Positions 7,770-13,827 of a stretch of 21,527 nt of DNA are shown here, in pieces. The notes beneath the pieces were generated by a model. That model saw only the letters and a list, made by a program, of their open reading frames with translations, had not been told where the DNA came from and ran no database searches. Position 1 is the first letter of the stretch; each line of letters starts with the position of its first letter. This DNA comes from an uncultured Lachnospiraceae bacterium. GTDB taxonomy: Bacteria; Bacillota; Clostridia; Lachnospirales; Lachnospiraceae. The stretch is from NCBI GenBank assembly GCA_910588125.1, contig CAJUPI010000055.1:1-21527 (forward strand). The letters are read 5' to 3'. The translations under genes and the position numbers were made by a program.

Positions 7770-8010
7770 GTTAATTTTCTCAGAAGGTACGCCATGGAAA
7801 AAGGAGCAGGAAGAGGCGGAAAAATGGTCTGCTGTTTTTTTCGGTTTCGGGATCAAGAATTCCTAAAATCACTGATTTTTGCGAAAAGAGAAACGAAAAT
7901 TGCTCAAACTCGTTTCGCTCAGACAGTGTGCATTTTCATTTCCACGCAAAACTCAGAGATTTAAGGACTTCTAAATCTCTGCAAAGTCAAAAGCGGCAGA
8001 CGATTTTTCC
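7770..8010 (+). repeat. Interspersed repeat, copy 3 (expanded, degraded right arm)
   Basis: The left arm (7770-7861) matches copies 1 and 2: GTTAATTTTC, GGTACGCCATGG, AAGGAGCAGGAAGAGGCGG, AATGGTCTGC and TTTCGGGATCAAGAATTC. The right arm is recognisable only as GCAAAGTCAAAAGCGGCAGAC (7981-8001, close to copy 2) and then decays. The spacer is about 115 bases longer than in copy 2 and ends with a small hairpin, AGAGATTTA (7955-7963) with TAAATCTCT (7972-7980). The flanks 7643-7769 and 8011-8157 show no supportable gene. An open frame at 7641-7964 crosses the repeat and is treated as spurious. Confidence 0.78.
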
Positions 8011-8157
8011 CTATATGCCATTTCATTTATGAAAGAGCAAAGCCTAAAATTGCAAGCAGAAGTAATGAAAACGGAAGCAAAAGTATAAGTATTTTGAAAC
8101 AGAATTTTCTAGATTGAAGCAGAACTTCCTGAAATTAAGTTTCCATAAAGTCGAATT

Positions 8158-8201
8158 TTGACAAAGTTTCCCTTTCTAATTCCTATAAAATTCGCTATAA
8201 T
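8158..8201 (+). promoter_or_regulatory. Promoter elements upstream of the small hydrophobic protein gene
   Basis: A perfect TTGACA (8158-8163) is followed by TATAAA (8184-8189, spacer 20) and by a perfect TATAAT (8196-8201). Neither pairing has ideal spacing, so which hexamers are used is uncertain. A start near 8208 would give a leader of about 115 bases. Confidence 0.45.
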
Positions 8202-8247
8202 AAGAAAATCAGGAGCAGACAAGTGAGCACTCCCTATTTGGAAGCTG

Positions 8248-8304
8248 CACACCTTTGGGACAAGCTTAATATGTTTAGGTTTGTGCCACAGGTGTGTAAA
8301 CACC
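8248..8304 (+). promoter_or_regulatory. Structured 5' leader next to the ribosome-binding site
   Basis: An 18-base arm (8248-8265) pairs with 8279-8296 with only two mismatches and one G-U pair, around a 13-base loop. A competing short hairpin GGTGT-GTAA-ACACC (8291-8304) shares its right arm and ends five bases before AAAGGAGG (8309-8316). The two folds exclude each other and sit where they could control ribosome access. Confidence 0.6.
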
Positions 8305-8324
8305 AGAGAAAGGAGGATGTGGTT

Positions 8325-8498
8325 ATGATTTTCCTCGAAATCCTTAGCCGTATCGTGAGTATCTTGGTTGGTGTAGTAACATTAGCCAAAGAATGTAAAT
8401 CTTACATACAGCGCAGTAAGGGACGAACAGTAAATGACCCATCAGCAAGCTTGCAGGCACCTGATGGGTCAGAAGATGATTGCATAAGCAATCATTAG
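8325..8498 (+). CDS. Small hydrophobic protein, candidate type I toxin
   Basis: A 57-residue protein. AAAGGAGG (8309-8316) stands eight bases before ATG 8325, a strong start; an in-frame GTG at 8223 lies inside the structured leader and is unlikely. The N-terminal half (IFLEILSRIVSILVGVVTLA) is hydrophobic, followed by a basic stretch (KECKSYIQRSKGR) and a polar acidic tail. This is the general plan of TxpA/BsrG-type membrane toxins, including an early glutamate. I recognise no specific family. The last third of the gene consists of two perfect hairpins in the DNA (8435-8471 and 8476-8495), and a strong opposing promoter lies just past the terminator. Together with the folded leader this suggests a type I toxin mRNA, but toxicity is inference. 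Confidence 0.6.
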   Translation: MIFLEILSRIVSILVGVVTLAKECKSYIQRSKGRTVNDPSASLQAPDGSEDDCISNH

Positions 8499-8537
8499 AC
8501 GTCCCGGGGTGGCAGCAACACCGCCACCCTTTTTACA
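8430..8537 (-). ncRNA. Candidate antisense RNA (type I antitoxin)
   Basis: A promoter at 8571-8543 would start transcription near 8536, right at the T-run of the toxin-gene terminator. The RNA would run back through three hairpins: 8529-8507, 8495-8476 and 8471-8435. The last has a perfect 11-base stem (8471-8461 with 8445-8435) followed on the minus strand by TTTACTGTT, a plausible but weak terminator. The RNA would be about 105 bases and fully complementary to the 3' end of the small gene's mRNA. It is deduced from DNA signals only. Confidence 0.5.
8507..8534 (+). terminator. Intrinsic terminator of the small hydrophobic protein gene
   Basis: GGGTGGC (8507-8513) pairs perfectly with GCCACCC (8523-8529) and is followed by five T residues (8530-8534), nine bases after the stop codon. 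Confidence 0.88.
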
Positions 8538-8542
8538 TGTTC

Positions 8543-8571
8543 ATCATAGCATGGTAAAAACTTAAAGTCAA
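8543..8571 (-). promoter_or_regulatory. Strong antisense promoter
   Basis: On the minus strand, a TTGACT -35 (8571-8566), a spacer of exactly 17 bases, and a TATGAT -10 (8548-8543) preceded by an extended-minus-10 TGC. It points into the 3' end of the small gene at 8325-8498. No minus-strand protein-coding frame starts downstream of it. Confidence 0.75.
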
Positions 8572-8614
8572 GAAAAAGTTAAATTGCCTTTTCTACCTTC
8601 ATAGCAAGCCTTCC

Positions 8615-8848
8615 CTAAAACCTTTTTCCCATTTCTTTTCTCAGGTACTCCACAAACTGATGGAAGCTAATCATAGGTTTATTCTTTCCTTTCGTCTTTT
8701 TCTTCTTTTTCCGCCAGCCCTGCAAGGTATCCATTTTTTCAACCGTTATCTTGGTAATATCCCTTATGCACAGGACAACAAACAGGGAGCATAAGCAGTA
8801 AACCGCTATTAGAATCACAACTCCCATACTTTTTACAACCTCGTACAT
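8615..8848 (-). CDS. Small membrane protein with a lysine-rich middle
   Basis: A 77-residue protein of unrecognised family. Residues 8-29 form one clear membrane segment (MGVVILIAVYCLCSLFVVLC). A polar stretch and a strongly basic block (WRKKKKKTKGKNK, about residues 47-59) follow, and then a short amphipathic end containing FHQFVEYLRKEM. The start is set at 8848 because AGGAGG (8863-8858) lies nine bases before it; the ATG at 8857 abuts the Shine-Dalgarno. The gene converges on the candidate toxin gene and lies on the same strand as, and upstream of, the antisense promoter. Its MYE start and single anchor would also fit a small toxin or holin-like peptide, but that is a guess. Confidence 0.5.
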   Translation of the reverse strand: MYEVVKSMGVVILIAVYCLCSLFVVLCIRDITKITVEKMDTLQGWRKKKKKTKGKNKPMISFHQFVEYLRKEMGKRF

Positions 8849-8883
8849 ACAAAGCATCCTCCTTTCCTCTTTAATGGACTGCC

Positions 8884-8889
8884 ATTATA
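8884..8889 (-). promoter_or_regulatory. -10 hexamer upstream of the small membrane protein gene
   Basis: A perfect TATAAT on the minus strand lies about 20 bases before the AGGAGG of the gene at 8848-8615. No convincing -35 is seen 16-18 bases upstream, so this is a weak promoter call. Confidence 0.35.
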
Positions 8890-8899
8890 ACGCTGTGAA

Positions 8900-9430
8900 G
8901 TATAAAAGGAAAGAATGATACTAACCAGAAATCACCTTGTAGGATTAGGGCATTCGCCATTTCTTAAAATCCCAGAAAATCCCTCAGAAGCCCTGCCATT
9001 CCTAACCACCAACACCCCCTATAACTCATTGGAACTCCTGTGGTGTCATTTTAATCCCGTACTCCTAATTCCCACACTTATCACCTAAACCCCCTTTCAA
9101 ATCGTTCTGGACTATCACTCCAAACCCCAAAATAAAAATAGCCCTATGGAATTCTTATCCCATAAAGCCATGTAAACAATTTTAAAATCTTATTGTAGGA
9201 AAAGAAACAGCAGCAGCCCCAAAACTCCCCTCAAACTCCTAAAAAATGAAAGCGGAGTGTAAGCAAATGAAAGCAAGCAGCAAAATAGCAGAGCAAAATA
9301 TAAAAGCCCCATTTCATAAAAAAACAAAAACAACAAAATCAGGAATAAAGAGATGTATATAGAAATCACACAATTCAATCAGAAATAAGAGAATATCCCA
9401 AATTAAACCAAAAACCCACGCACAACGCAT
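8900..9430. other. Gene-free AT-rich stretch with strand bias
   Basis: About 530 bases with no start-plus-ribosome-site combination on either strand. The plus strand is rich in A and C and poor in G. On the minus strand around 9025-8998 there are clustered GG and GGG runs that could form a two-tetrad G-quadruplex. Hydrophobic minus-strand frames in the T-rich part (for example 9378-9190) have no Shine-Dalgarno and reflect composition. It may be decayed or non-coding sequence. Confidence 0.5.
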
Positions 9431-9464
9431 AAAAAAAGAGCACTCATTTTCCAATGAATGCTCT
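9431..9464 (-). terminator. Terminator of tRNA-Met
   Basis: On the minus strand, a 12-base stem (9464-9453 with 9448-9437) containing one G-U pair encloses a four-base loop and leads directly into a T-run (A-run 9437-9431 on the plus strand). It begins six bases after the 3' end of the tRNA. Confidence 0.9.
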
Positions 9465-9469
9465 TTCAG

Positions 9470-9543
9470 TAGCGGAAGGGAGATTTGAACTCTCGACACC
9501 ACGGGTATGAACCGTGTGCTCTAGCCAACTGAGCTATTCCGCC
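9470..9543 (-). tRNA. tRNA-Met (CAU), elongator type
   Basis: The 74-base cloverleaf is complete. The acceptor is GGCGGAA with TTCCGCT, including a G1-U72 wobble, and discriminator A73. The D arm is GCTC with GAGC, and the anticodon stem CACGG/CCGTG encloses the loop TTCATAC with anticodon CAT. The T arm GAGAG-TTCAAAT-CTCCC-like region follows. The G1-U72 pair and the GGTTCATACCCGTG anticodon arm resemble the Bacillus elongator tRNA-Met. A CAU anticodon could also be tRNA-Ile2 or initiator, but the loop and acceptor fit these less well. CCA is not encoded. Confidence 0.93.
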
Positions 9544-9592
9544 ATGCTCGCTATAAACTTTTGTTACAAGTCTCATTCGCGACTGCCTGTAT

Positions 9593-9621
9593 AGTATATC
9601 CTTTATTGTCGAAATTGTCAA
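9593..9621 (-). promoter_or_regulatory. Promoter of tRNA-Met
   Basis: On the minus strand, a perfect TTGACA (9621-9616), a 17-base spacer and TATACT (9598-9593), placed 50 bases before the mature 5' end. Periodic A-tracts lie immediately upstream. Confidence 0.9.
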
Positions 9622-9624
9622 GAC

Positions 9625-9691
9625 TTTTTCGAGCAATTTTTTCGGTCGTTTTTTCAGTGATTTTTTCGCTGATTTTCTGCTGCTTTTTTTT
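9625..9691 (-). repeat. Periodic A-tract array (12-base period) upstream of the tRNA-Met promoter
   Basis: T-runs on the plus strand (A-tracts for the tRNA) begin at 9625, 9637, 9649, 9661, 9673 and 9684, at spacings of 12, 12, 12, 12 and 11 bases. The units are degenerate copies of a 12-mer such as agtgattttttc. The array starts three bases upstream of the -35, where UP elements or bent DNA act. Read as protein it would give a Lys-rich four-residue repeat, but that frame runs through the promoter and the tRNA and is not a gene. Confidence 0.65.
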
Positions 9692-9895
9692 CTGACTTTC
9701 CCAAATTTTGTTTTATAATGTACCCTCTTGTTGTGAAAATATTTATAAAATGGAGAAACGCCAACAGATGTCAGTTTTTTTGTACGATAAGCTGCATATA
9801 CTGAAAGAAGAAAACAAGACAAAAAGCATGAAAAAAGGTATGAAAATACCGAAGAGGAAAATCCTGTCGGTTTTCTGAACATTTTCGAAACGCTA

Positions 9896-9924
9896 TTGTA
9901 CTCTTTTTTGGAGTGTGATATAAT
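9896..9924 (+). promoter_or_regulatory. Promoter of the PAP2-family gene
   Basis: TTGTAC (9896-9901), a 17-base spacer and TATAAT (9919-9924) with an extended -10 TG at 9916-9917. It lies about 40 bases before the GTG start. Confidence 0.65.
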
Positions 9925-9962
9925 TCCGAGAAAGTCATTTTCAGGAAGAAAGGCGAAGCCAA

Positions 9963-10616
9963 GTGAAGAATTTGTTAAAAAAATACGGGCATATCTGGGC
10001 GTTGGGCTATGGATTTATTTATCTGCCCTGGTTTTTATATTTGGAAAAGACGGTCAAGAGTTATGCGGTGATGCATACCAGGCTGGATGATTATATTCCT
10101 TTTAATGAATATTTTGTTATACCATACCTGCTTTGGTTCGTTTATGTGGCGGGTACAGTGCTGTACTTCTTTTTTACCAGCAGGCAAGAATATTACCGGC
10201 TGTGCACTTTTTTGTTTACTGGTATGACACTTAGCCTGATGATTTGCACTTTCTTCCCCAACGGGACGGATTTGCGGGTGCCGGTGGATTCTCAGAAAAA
10301 TATATGCAGCTTTTTGGTTTCCTTGGTGCATGCGGCGGATACTTCTACCAACGTATTTCCCAGTATTCATGTCTATAATTCCCTGGGGGTACATGCGGCT
10401 GTGATGAACAGCCTGGTTCTGCAAAGCAGGCGTGGCGTGAGGTGGTGCTCCTTTTTTTTGATGACAGCAATCTGCCTTTCTACTATGTTTTTAAAACAGC
10501 ATTCCGTGACGGATGTGATGGGAGCCATGCTCTTGGCCTACCTGATCTATGCTTTTGTTTATGGCGAAGATTATGCCGGAAGCAGAAGAGCTGTGCGTCG
10601 AAAAGCGATCGGTTGA
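9963..10616 (+). CDS. PAP2-superfamily membrane phosphatase/transferase
   Basis: A 217-residue integral membrane protein with about six hydrophobic segments. It carries the three phosphatase motifs in Aur1-like (PAP2_3) form: PNGTDLRVP (motif 1), FPSIHVYNS with the catalytic-region histidine (motif 2, about residues 132-140), and LKQHSVTD with the His-X3-Asp of motif 3. Proteins of this group dephosphorylate lipid phosphates or pyrophosphates, or transfer phospho-head groups; the substrate is not evident. The start is a GTG, and AAAGG stands upstream at about 9950. It has its own promoter and is followed by a hairpin, so it is probably monocistronic, although the next gene encodes a lipid kinase and a role in the same lipid-phosphate metabolism is possible. 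Confidence 0.82.
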   Translation: MKNLLKKYGHIWALGYGFIYLPWFLYLEKTVKSYAVMHTRLDDYIPFNEYFVIPYLLWFVYVAGTVLYFFFTSRQEYYRLCTFLFTGMTLSLMICTFFPNGTDLRVPVDSQKNICSFLVSLVHAADTSTNVFPSIHVYNSLGVHAAVMNSLVLQSRRGVRWCSFFLMTAICLSTMFLKQHSVTDVMGAMLLAYLIYAFVYGEDYAGSRRAVRRKAIG

Positions 10617-10634
10617 CATAATTGGACCGATTGC
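10605..10634 (+). terminator. Terminator-like hairpin at the end of the PAP2 gene
   Basis: GCGATCGGT (10605-10613) pairs with ACCGATTGC (10626-10634) with one G-U pair, straddling the TGA stop. No T-run follows, so it may be a processing or weak termination structure. Confidence 0.35.
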
Positions 10635-10705
10635 CGGGATATATTCGTATTTAAAAATGTAAAATATAATTTATATAAATTTTCTTAGGCATTTTGTAGA
10701 TTTTA

Positions 10706-10714
10706 TGATATACT
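10706..10714 (+). promoter_or_regulatory. Extended -10 promoter of the lipid kinase-ispF-cysS operon
   Basis: TGATATACT is TG-N-TATACT, with the hexamer at 10709-10714. The -35 region (TTAGGC at 10685-10690) is poor. It lies 29 bases before ATG 10744, leaving a short leader. Confidence 0.5.
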
Positions 10715-10743
10715 TTTTAATAGTAATGGATTTGGAGGTTTCC

Positions 10744-11670
10744 ATGTACTATTTTATCGTGAATCCAAGTGCCAATCGGGGTCATGGGGAAAAAGTATGG
10801 AGAAAGCTGGAATGCCTGCTTCGGCATTCCGGGGTGGAATATGAAGTCTATCTGACACAGATGCCTGGCGATGCGGCAGGATTTGCCAATCAGCTGAGGG
10901 AGAACAGCAAGGAATCATGTGTGATAGTAGCGGTGGGCGGAGACGGAACGGTGAACGAGATATTGAACGGCCTGTCTTTTGACGGAGCAGTTACCTTGGG
11001 CTACATTCCTGTCGGCGCTGGCAATGATCTGGCAAGAGCTTTAAAGCTGCCACGCAGTCCGCAGCGGTGTTTGAAGAAGATTTTAAATTCGCGTTTTTAC
11101 CGATGGTTGGACTACGGTGTTCTGTCTTATGAGAATGGCGCGCCGGTTCACCGGCGGTTTGCCGTCAGCAGCGGCCTGGGGCTAGATGCGGCGGTCTGCC
11201 ATAGTGTGTTGGAAAAGGCAGGCAGAGGCCAGCTGTTACCCGTGAGGTGCGGGAGATTTGCTTATTTGTTTTTTGGACTGCAGCAGCTTTTTGGGGCAGT
11301 GCCGGTCAAGGGATATTTGCAGCTGGATGGCACAAAGAAAGTAGAATTCAATCATATTTATTTTATATCCGCCCATATCCATCCTTATGAAGGCGGAGGC
11401 TTTCGCTTTGCGCCGAAAGCCGATGGCAGTGACGGACTGTTAGAGATATGTGTGGTACACAATTCCGCCAAGGCAGGTCTGATACCGGTATTGCTGGATG
11501 CTTTATTGGGAAAGGCAGGACGCCACCGGGGTGTTCGTTTCTACAGCTGCCGGGAGGCGCGTATTCATGTGGAGCGGCCGATGCCCGTACATGCGGATGG
11601 AGAAAACTGTTATTATCAGACGGATATCCATCTGCGATGTATAGAAAAGACAATTCGAATGATTGTTTAA
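10744..11670 (+). CDS. Diacylglycerol kinase/YegS-family lipid kinase
   Basis: A 308-residue member of the DAGK_cat family, which phosphorylates diacylglycerol or related lipids with ATP. The nucleotide-binding signature VAVGGDGTVNEILNGL has GGDGT at residues 65-69, and PVGAGNDLARALKLP follows, with the typical G-T/A-N-D-F/L-A pattern. The C-terminal beta domain includes AHIHPYEGGGFRFAPKADGSDGLLEI and the late PVHADGE motif. ATG 10744 is chosen because GGAGG (10734-10738) precedes it and the protein then begins YYFIVNPSANRG, as family members do; an in-frame ATG at 10705 overlaps the promoter. It leads a rightward gene run. Which lipid it uses is not shown by the sequence. Confidence 0.9.
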   Translation: MYYFIVNPSANRGHGEKVWRKLECLLRHSGVEYEVYLTQMPGDAAGFANQLRENSKESCVIVAVGGDGTVNEILNGLSFDGAVTLGYIPVGAGNDLARALKLPRSPQRCLKKILNSRFYRWLDYGVLSYENGAPVHRRFAVSSGLGLDAAVCHSVLEKAGRGQLLPVRCGRFAYLFFGLQQLFGAVPVKGYLQLDGTKKVEFNHIYFISAHIHPYEGGGFRFAPKADGSDGLLEICVVHNSAKAGLIPVLLDALLGKAGRHRGVRFYSCREARIHVERPMPVHADGENCYYQTDIHLRCIEKTIRMIV

Positions 11671-11735
11671 GGGATAAGGAAACCGGGAAAGTTATTTCCT
11701 GGCCGACAGATGCAAAAGCAAGAGGAGAGAAAAGG

Positions 11736-12290
11736 ATGAGAATCGGACAAGGTTATGATGTCCATCGCTTGACGGAAGGCAGGGATTTGATTTTAGGTGG
11801 CGTGAAGATTCCCTATGAGAAGGGGCTTCTCGGCCATTCAGATGCCGATGTCCTGGTTCATGCGGTGATGGATGCTTTGTTGGGAGCGGCTGCTTTGGGA
11901 GATATTGGCCAGCATTTCCCTGACACGGATTCGCGATATCAGGGGATTTCCAGTATCGCGCTTTTGCAGGAGGTCGGAAGGCTTTTGGAGGAGCGGGGAT
12001 ATGTAGTTGAAAATATTGATGCCACGATCGTTGCCCAGCGGCCAAAGCTGGCAGCATATCGCCCTCAAATGGCAGAGAATATTGCAGCGGCATTGCATCT
12101 GGAGCGGGAGCGAGTCAGTGTAAAAGCGACGACAGAGGAAGGGCTGGGCTTTACCGGACGCGGCGAGGGAGTTGCCGCGCAGGCTGTGGCGTTGTTGTCC
12201 GGGCTAAAGGATATTGCAGGAGAAGATCGAATCGGATTTCGGGATTGCGGCGGTTGTCCGGGATGTCAGGCCGGAGCAGCCTCTGAGTGA
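11736..12290 (+). CDS. ispF: 2-C-methyl-D-erythritol 2,4-cyclodiphosphate synthase
   Basis: IspF converts CDP-methylerythritol 2-phosphate to methylerythritol cyclodiphosphate in the MEP isoprenoid pathway. The protein starts MRIGQGYDVHRL with the metal ligands Asp8 and His10. GHSDADVLVHAVMDALLGAAALGDIG holds His34 and the third metal ligand His42. FPDTD and the C-terminal KATTEEGLGFTGRGEG signature are present. AGAGGAGA (11721-11728) lies seven bases before ATG 11736. It has 184 residues against about 157 normally; the extra 25 or so after AVALL end in a Cys-rich CGGCPGC segment. ispD, often adjacent or fused, is not in the window. The next gene is cysS, 94 bases on. Confidence 0.95.
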   Translation: MRIGQGYDVHRLTEGRDLILGGVKIPYEKGLLGHSDADVLVHAVMDALLGAAALGDIGQHFPDTDSRYQGISSIALLQEVGRLLEERGYVVENIDATIVAQRPKLAAYRPQMAENIAAALHLERERVSVKATTEEGLGFTGRGEGVAAQAVALLSGLKDIAGEDRIGFRDCGGCPGCQAGAASE

Positions 12291-12384
12291 CGGACTGGGC
12301 CAGGTGATTTTTGGTGGAATTAGCCGGCAGAGAGGATTTTCTGCTTTGTGGAATGGTAATGAAGAAGCGAAAAGGAGAACAGCT

Positions 12385-13827
12385 ATGAAGATTTTTAATA
12401 CATTAAGCAGGAGAAAGGAAGAGTTTGTGCCGTTGGAGCCCGGCAAGGTGAAGATGTATGTGTGTGGTCCTACGGTTTACAATTTTATTCATATTGGAAA
12501 TGCCCGGCCGATGATTGTGTTTGACACCGTGCGGAGATATTTTGAATATAAGGGCTATGAGGTCAATTATGTTTCCAATTTTACCGATGTGGACGATAAG
12601 ATTATCAAAAAGGCGATGGAAGAGGGCGTGGAATCCGAGGTGATTTCCCGCCGTTATATTGAAGAGTGCAAAAAGGATATGGCAGGGATGAATGTAAAGC
12701 CTGCCACTACCCATCCTCAGGCCACCCGGGAGATTGCGGGAATGTTAGAGATGATCCGGACCTTGATTGATAAGGGGCATGCTTACGCGGCGGCAGATGG
12801 TACCGTATATTTCCGGACAGGTTCTTTTAAGGATTATGGCAAGCTGTCACATAAGAATCTGGATGAGCTGCAGTCCGGATTCCGGGAGATCAAGGTGACT
12901 GGCGAGGAAGGCAAGGAGGATCCTTCGGATTTTGTGCTGTGGAAGCCGAAGAAAGAGGGAGAACCTTACTGGGAGTCTGACTGGTGCCAGGGACGGCCAG
13001 GTTGGCATATCGAGTGCTCGGTGATGGCAAAGAAGTATCTGGGGGAACAGATTGATATCCACGCCGGTGGCGAGGATCTGATATTTCCTCATCATGAGAA
13101 TGAGATTGCACAATCGGAGGCGGCCAATGGCAAGCCGTTTGCAACCTATTGGATGCACAACGCATTTTTGAACATTGATACGAACGGCCATGTGCAGAAG
13201 ATGTCCAAATCCCTCGGGAATTTCTTCACTGTGAGAGAGATCAGCGAAAGATACGACTTGCAGGTGCTGCGGTTCTTTATGTTGAGCGCTCATTATCGCA
13301 GCCCGCTGAATTTCAGTGCTGATTTGATGGAGGCCTCAAAGAACGGATTGGATCGGATACTGACAGCGGCCGAGCGGCTGCGCGATGCAGGGAATGCTGC
13401 TGCCGCGCAGGGGCCTGACGCTGAGGAAGGAAAGCTGCTTTCCCAAGAAGAGGCACACAGGACAGCGGCCTTGGAACTTGCCAGGAAGTTTGAGGCGGCG
13501 ATGGAAGATGATTTTAATACTGCGGATGCCGTTGCCGCAGTGTTTGAGCTGGTAAAGCTGAGCAATTCCACGGTTTCTGACGACAGCAGCAGAGCATACA
13601 TTAAATTTATGGAGGAGTTGCTGGGAAAATTGTGTGATGTGCTGGGGATCCTTACTGAGCGGAAGGCAGAGGTGCTCGATGAGGAAATTGAGGCAATGAT
13701 TGAGGCAAGGCAACAGGCGCGTAAAGCGAAAAATTTTGCCTTAGCAGATGAGATTCGAGGAAAACTTTTGGAGATGGGAATTGTCCTGGAGGATACCAGA
13801 GAGGGTGTTAAATGGAAACGGGCATGA
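12385..13827 (+). CDS. cysS: Cysteinyl-tRNA synthetase
   Basis: A class I synthetase that charges tRNA-Cys, 480 residues, close to the usual 460-470. YVCGPTVYNFIHIGNARP contains the first zinc ligand Cys27 and the HIGH-type motif HIGN (36-39). WHIECSVM (Cys211) and GGEDLIFPHHENEIAQ (His236 region) complete the zinc/active site, and KMSKS is at 272-276. The C-terminus has the anticodon-binding DALR-like helices and ends with a KNFALADEIRGKLLEMGI signature. ATG 12385 is chosen because AAAGGAGA (12371-12378) lies six bases upstream; the frame is open back to 12214 but that extension overlaps ispF and is unlike the family. No T-box leader is visible in the 94-base gap. Its end overlaps mrnC by 16 bases. 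Confidence 0.96.
   Translation: MKIFNTLSRRKEEFVPLEPGKVKMYVCGPTVYNFIHIGNARPMIVFDTVRRYFEYKGYEVNYVSNFTDVDDKIIKKAMEEGVESEVISRRYIEECKKDMAGMNVKPATTHPQATREIAGMLEMIRTLIDKGHAYAAADGTVYFRTGSFKDYGKLSHKNLDELQSGFREIKVTGEEGKEDPSDFVLWKPKKEGEPYWESDWCQGRPGWHIECSVMAKKYLGEQIDIHAGGEDLIFPHHENEIAQSEAANGKPFATYWMHNAFLNIDTNGHVQKMSKSLGNFFTVREISERYDLQVLRFFMLSAHYRSPLNFSADLMEASKNGLDRILTAAERLRDAGNAAAAQGPDAEEGKLLSQEEAHRTAALELARKFEAAMEDDFNTADAVAAVFELVKLSNSTVSDDSSRAYIKFMEELLGKLCDVLGILTERKAEVLDEEIEAMIEARQQARKAKNFALADEIRGKLLEMGIVLEDTREGVKWKRA

Noticed and set aside
7641..7964. Open frame of 107 codons across repeat copy 3
   Set aside because: Much of it is repeat sequence that also yields RFRDQEF-type peptides in copy 2. It has no good ribosome site for its length and no family resemblance.
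8223..8324. N-terminal extension of the small gene from GTG 8223
   Set aside because: The extension coincides with the long leader hairpin, and a far better Shine-Dalgarno serves ATG 8325.
9190..9378. Hydrophobic 62-codon minus-strand frame
   Set aside because: No Shine-Dalgarno; the hydrophobicity follows from the T-rich strand.
7619..9470. Mobile island inserted at the 3' end of tRNA-Met
   Set aside because: The region is gene-poor and AT-rich, but no duplicated tRNA 3' end, integrase or transposase is visible, so an attachment site cannot be supported.
9466..9882. Lys-rich 138-codon minus-strand frame
   Set aside because: It passes through the tRNA-Met promoter and the tRNA itself; the Lys-rich part is the A-tract array. 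It is the classic false gene over a tRNA.
12291..12384. Possible T-box or other leader in front of cysS
   Set aside because: The gap is too short and shows no specifier loop, antiterminator or T-run; cysS appears to be transcribed with ispF.
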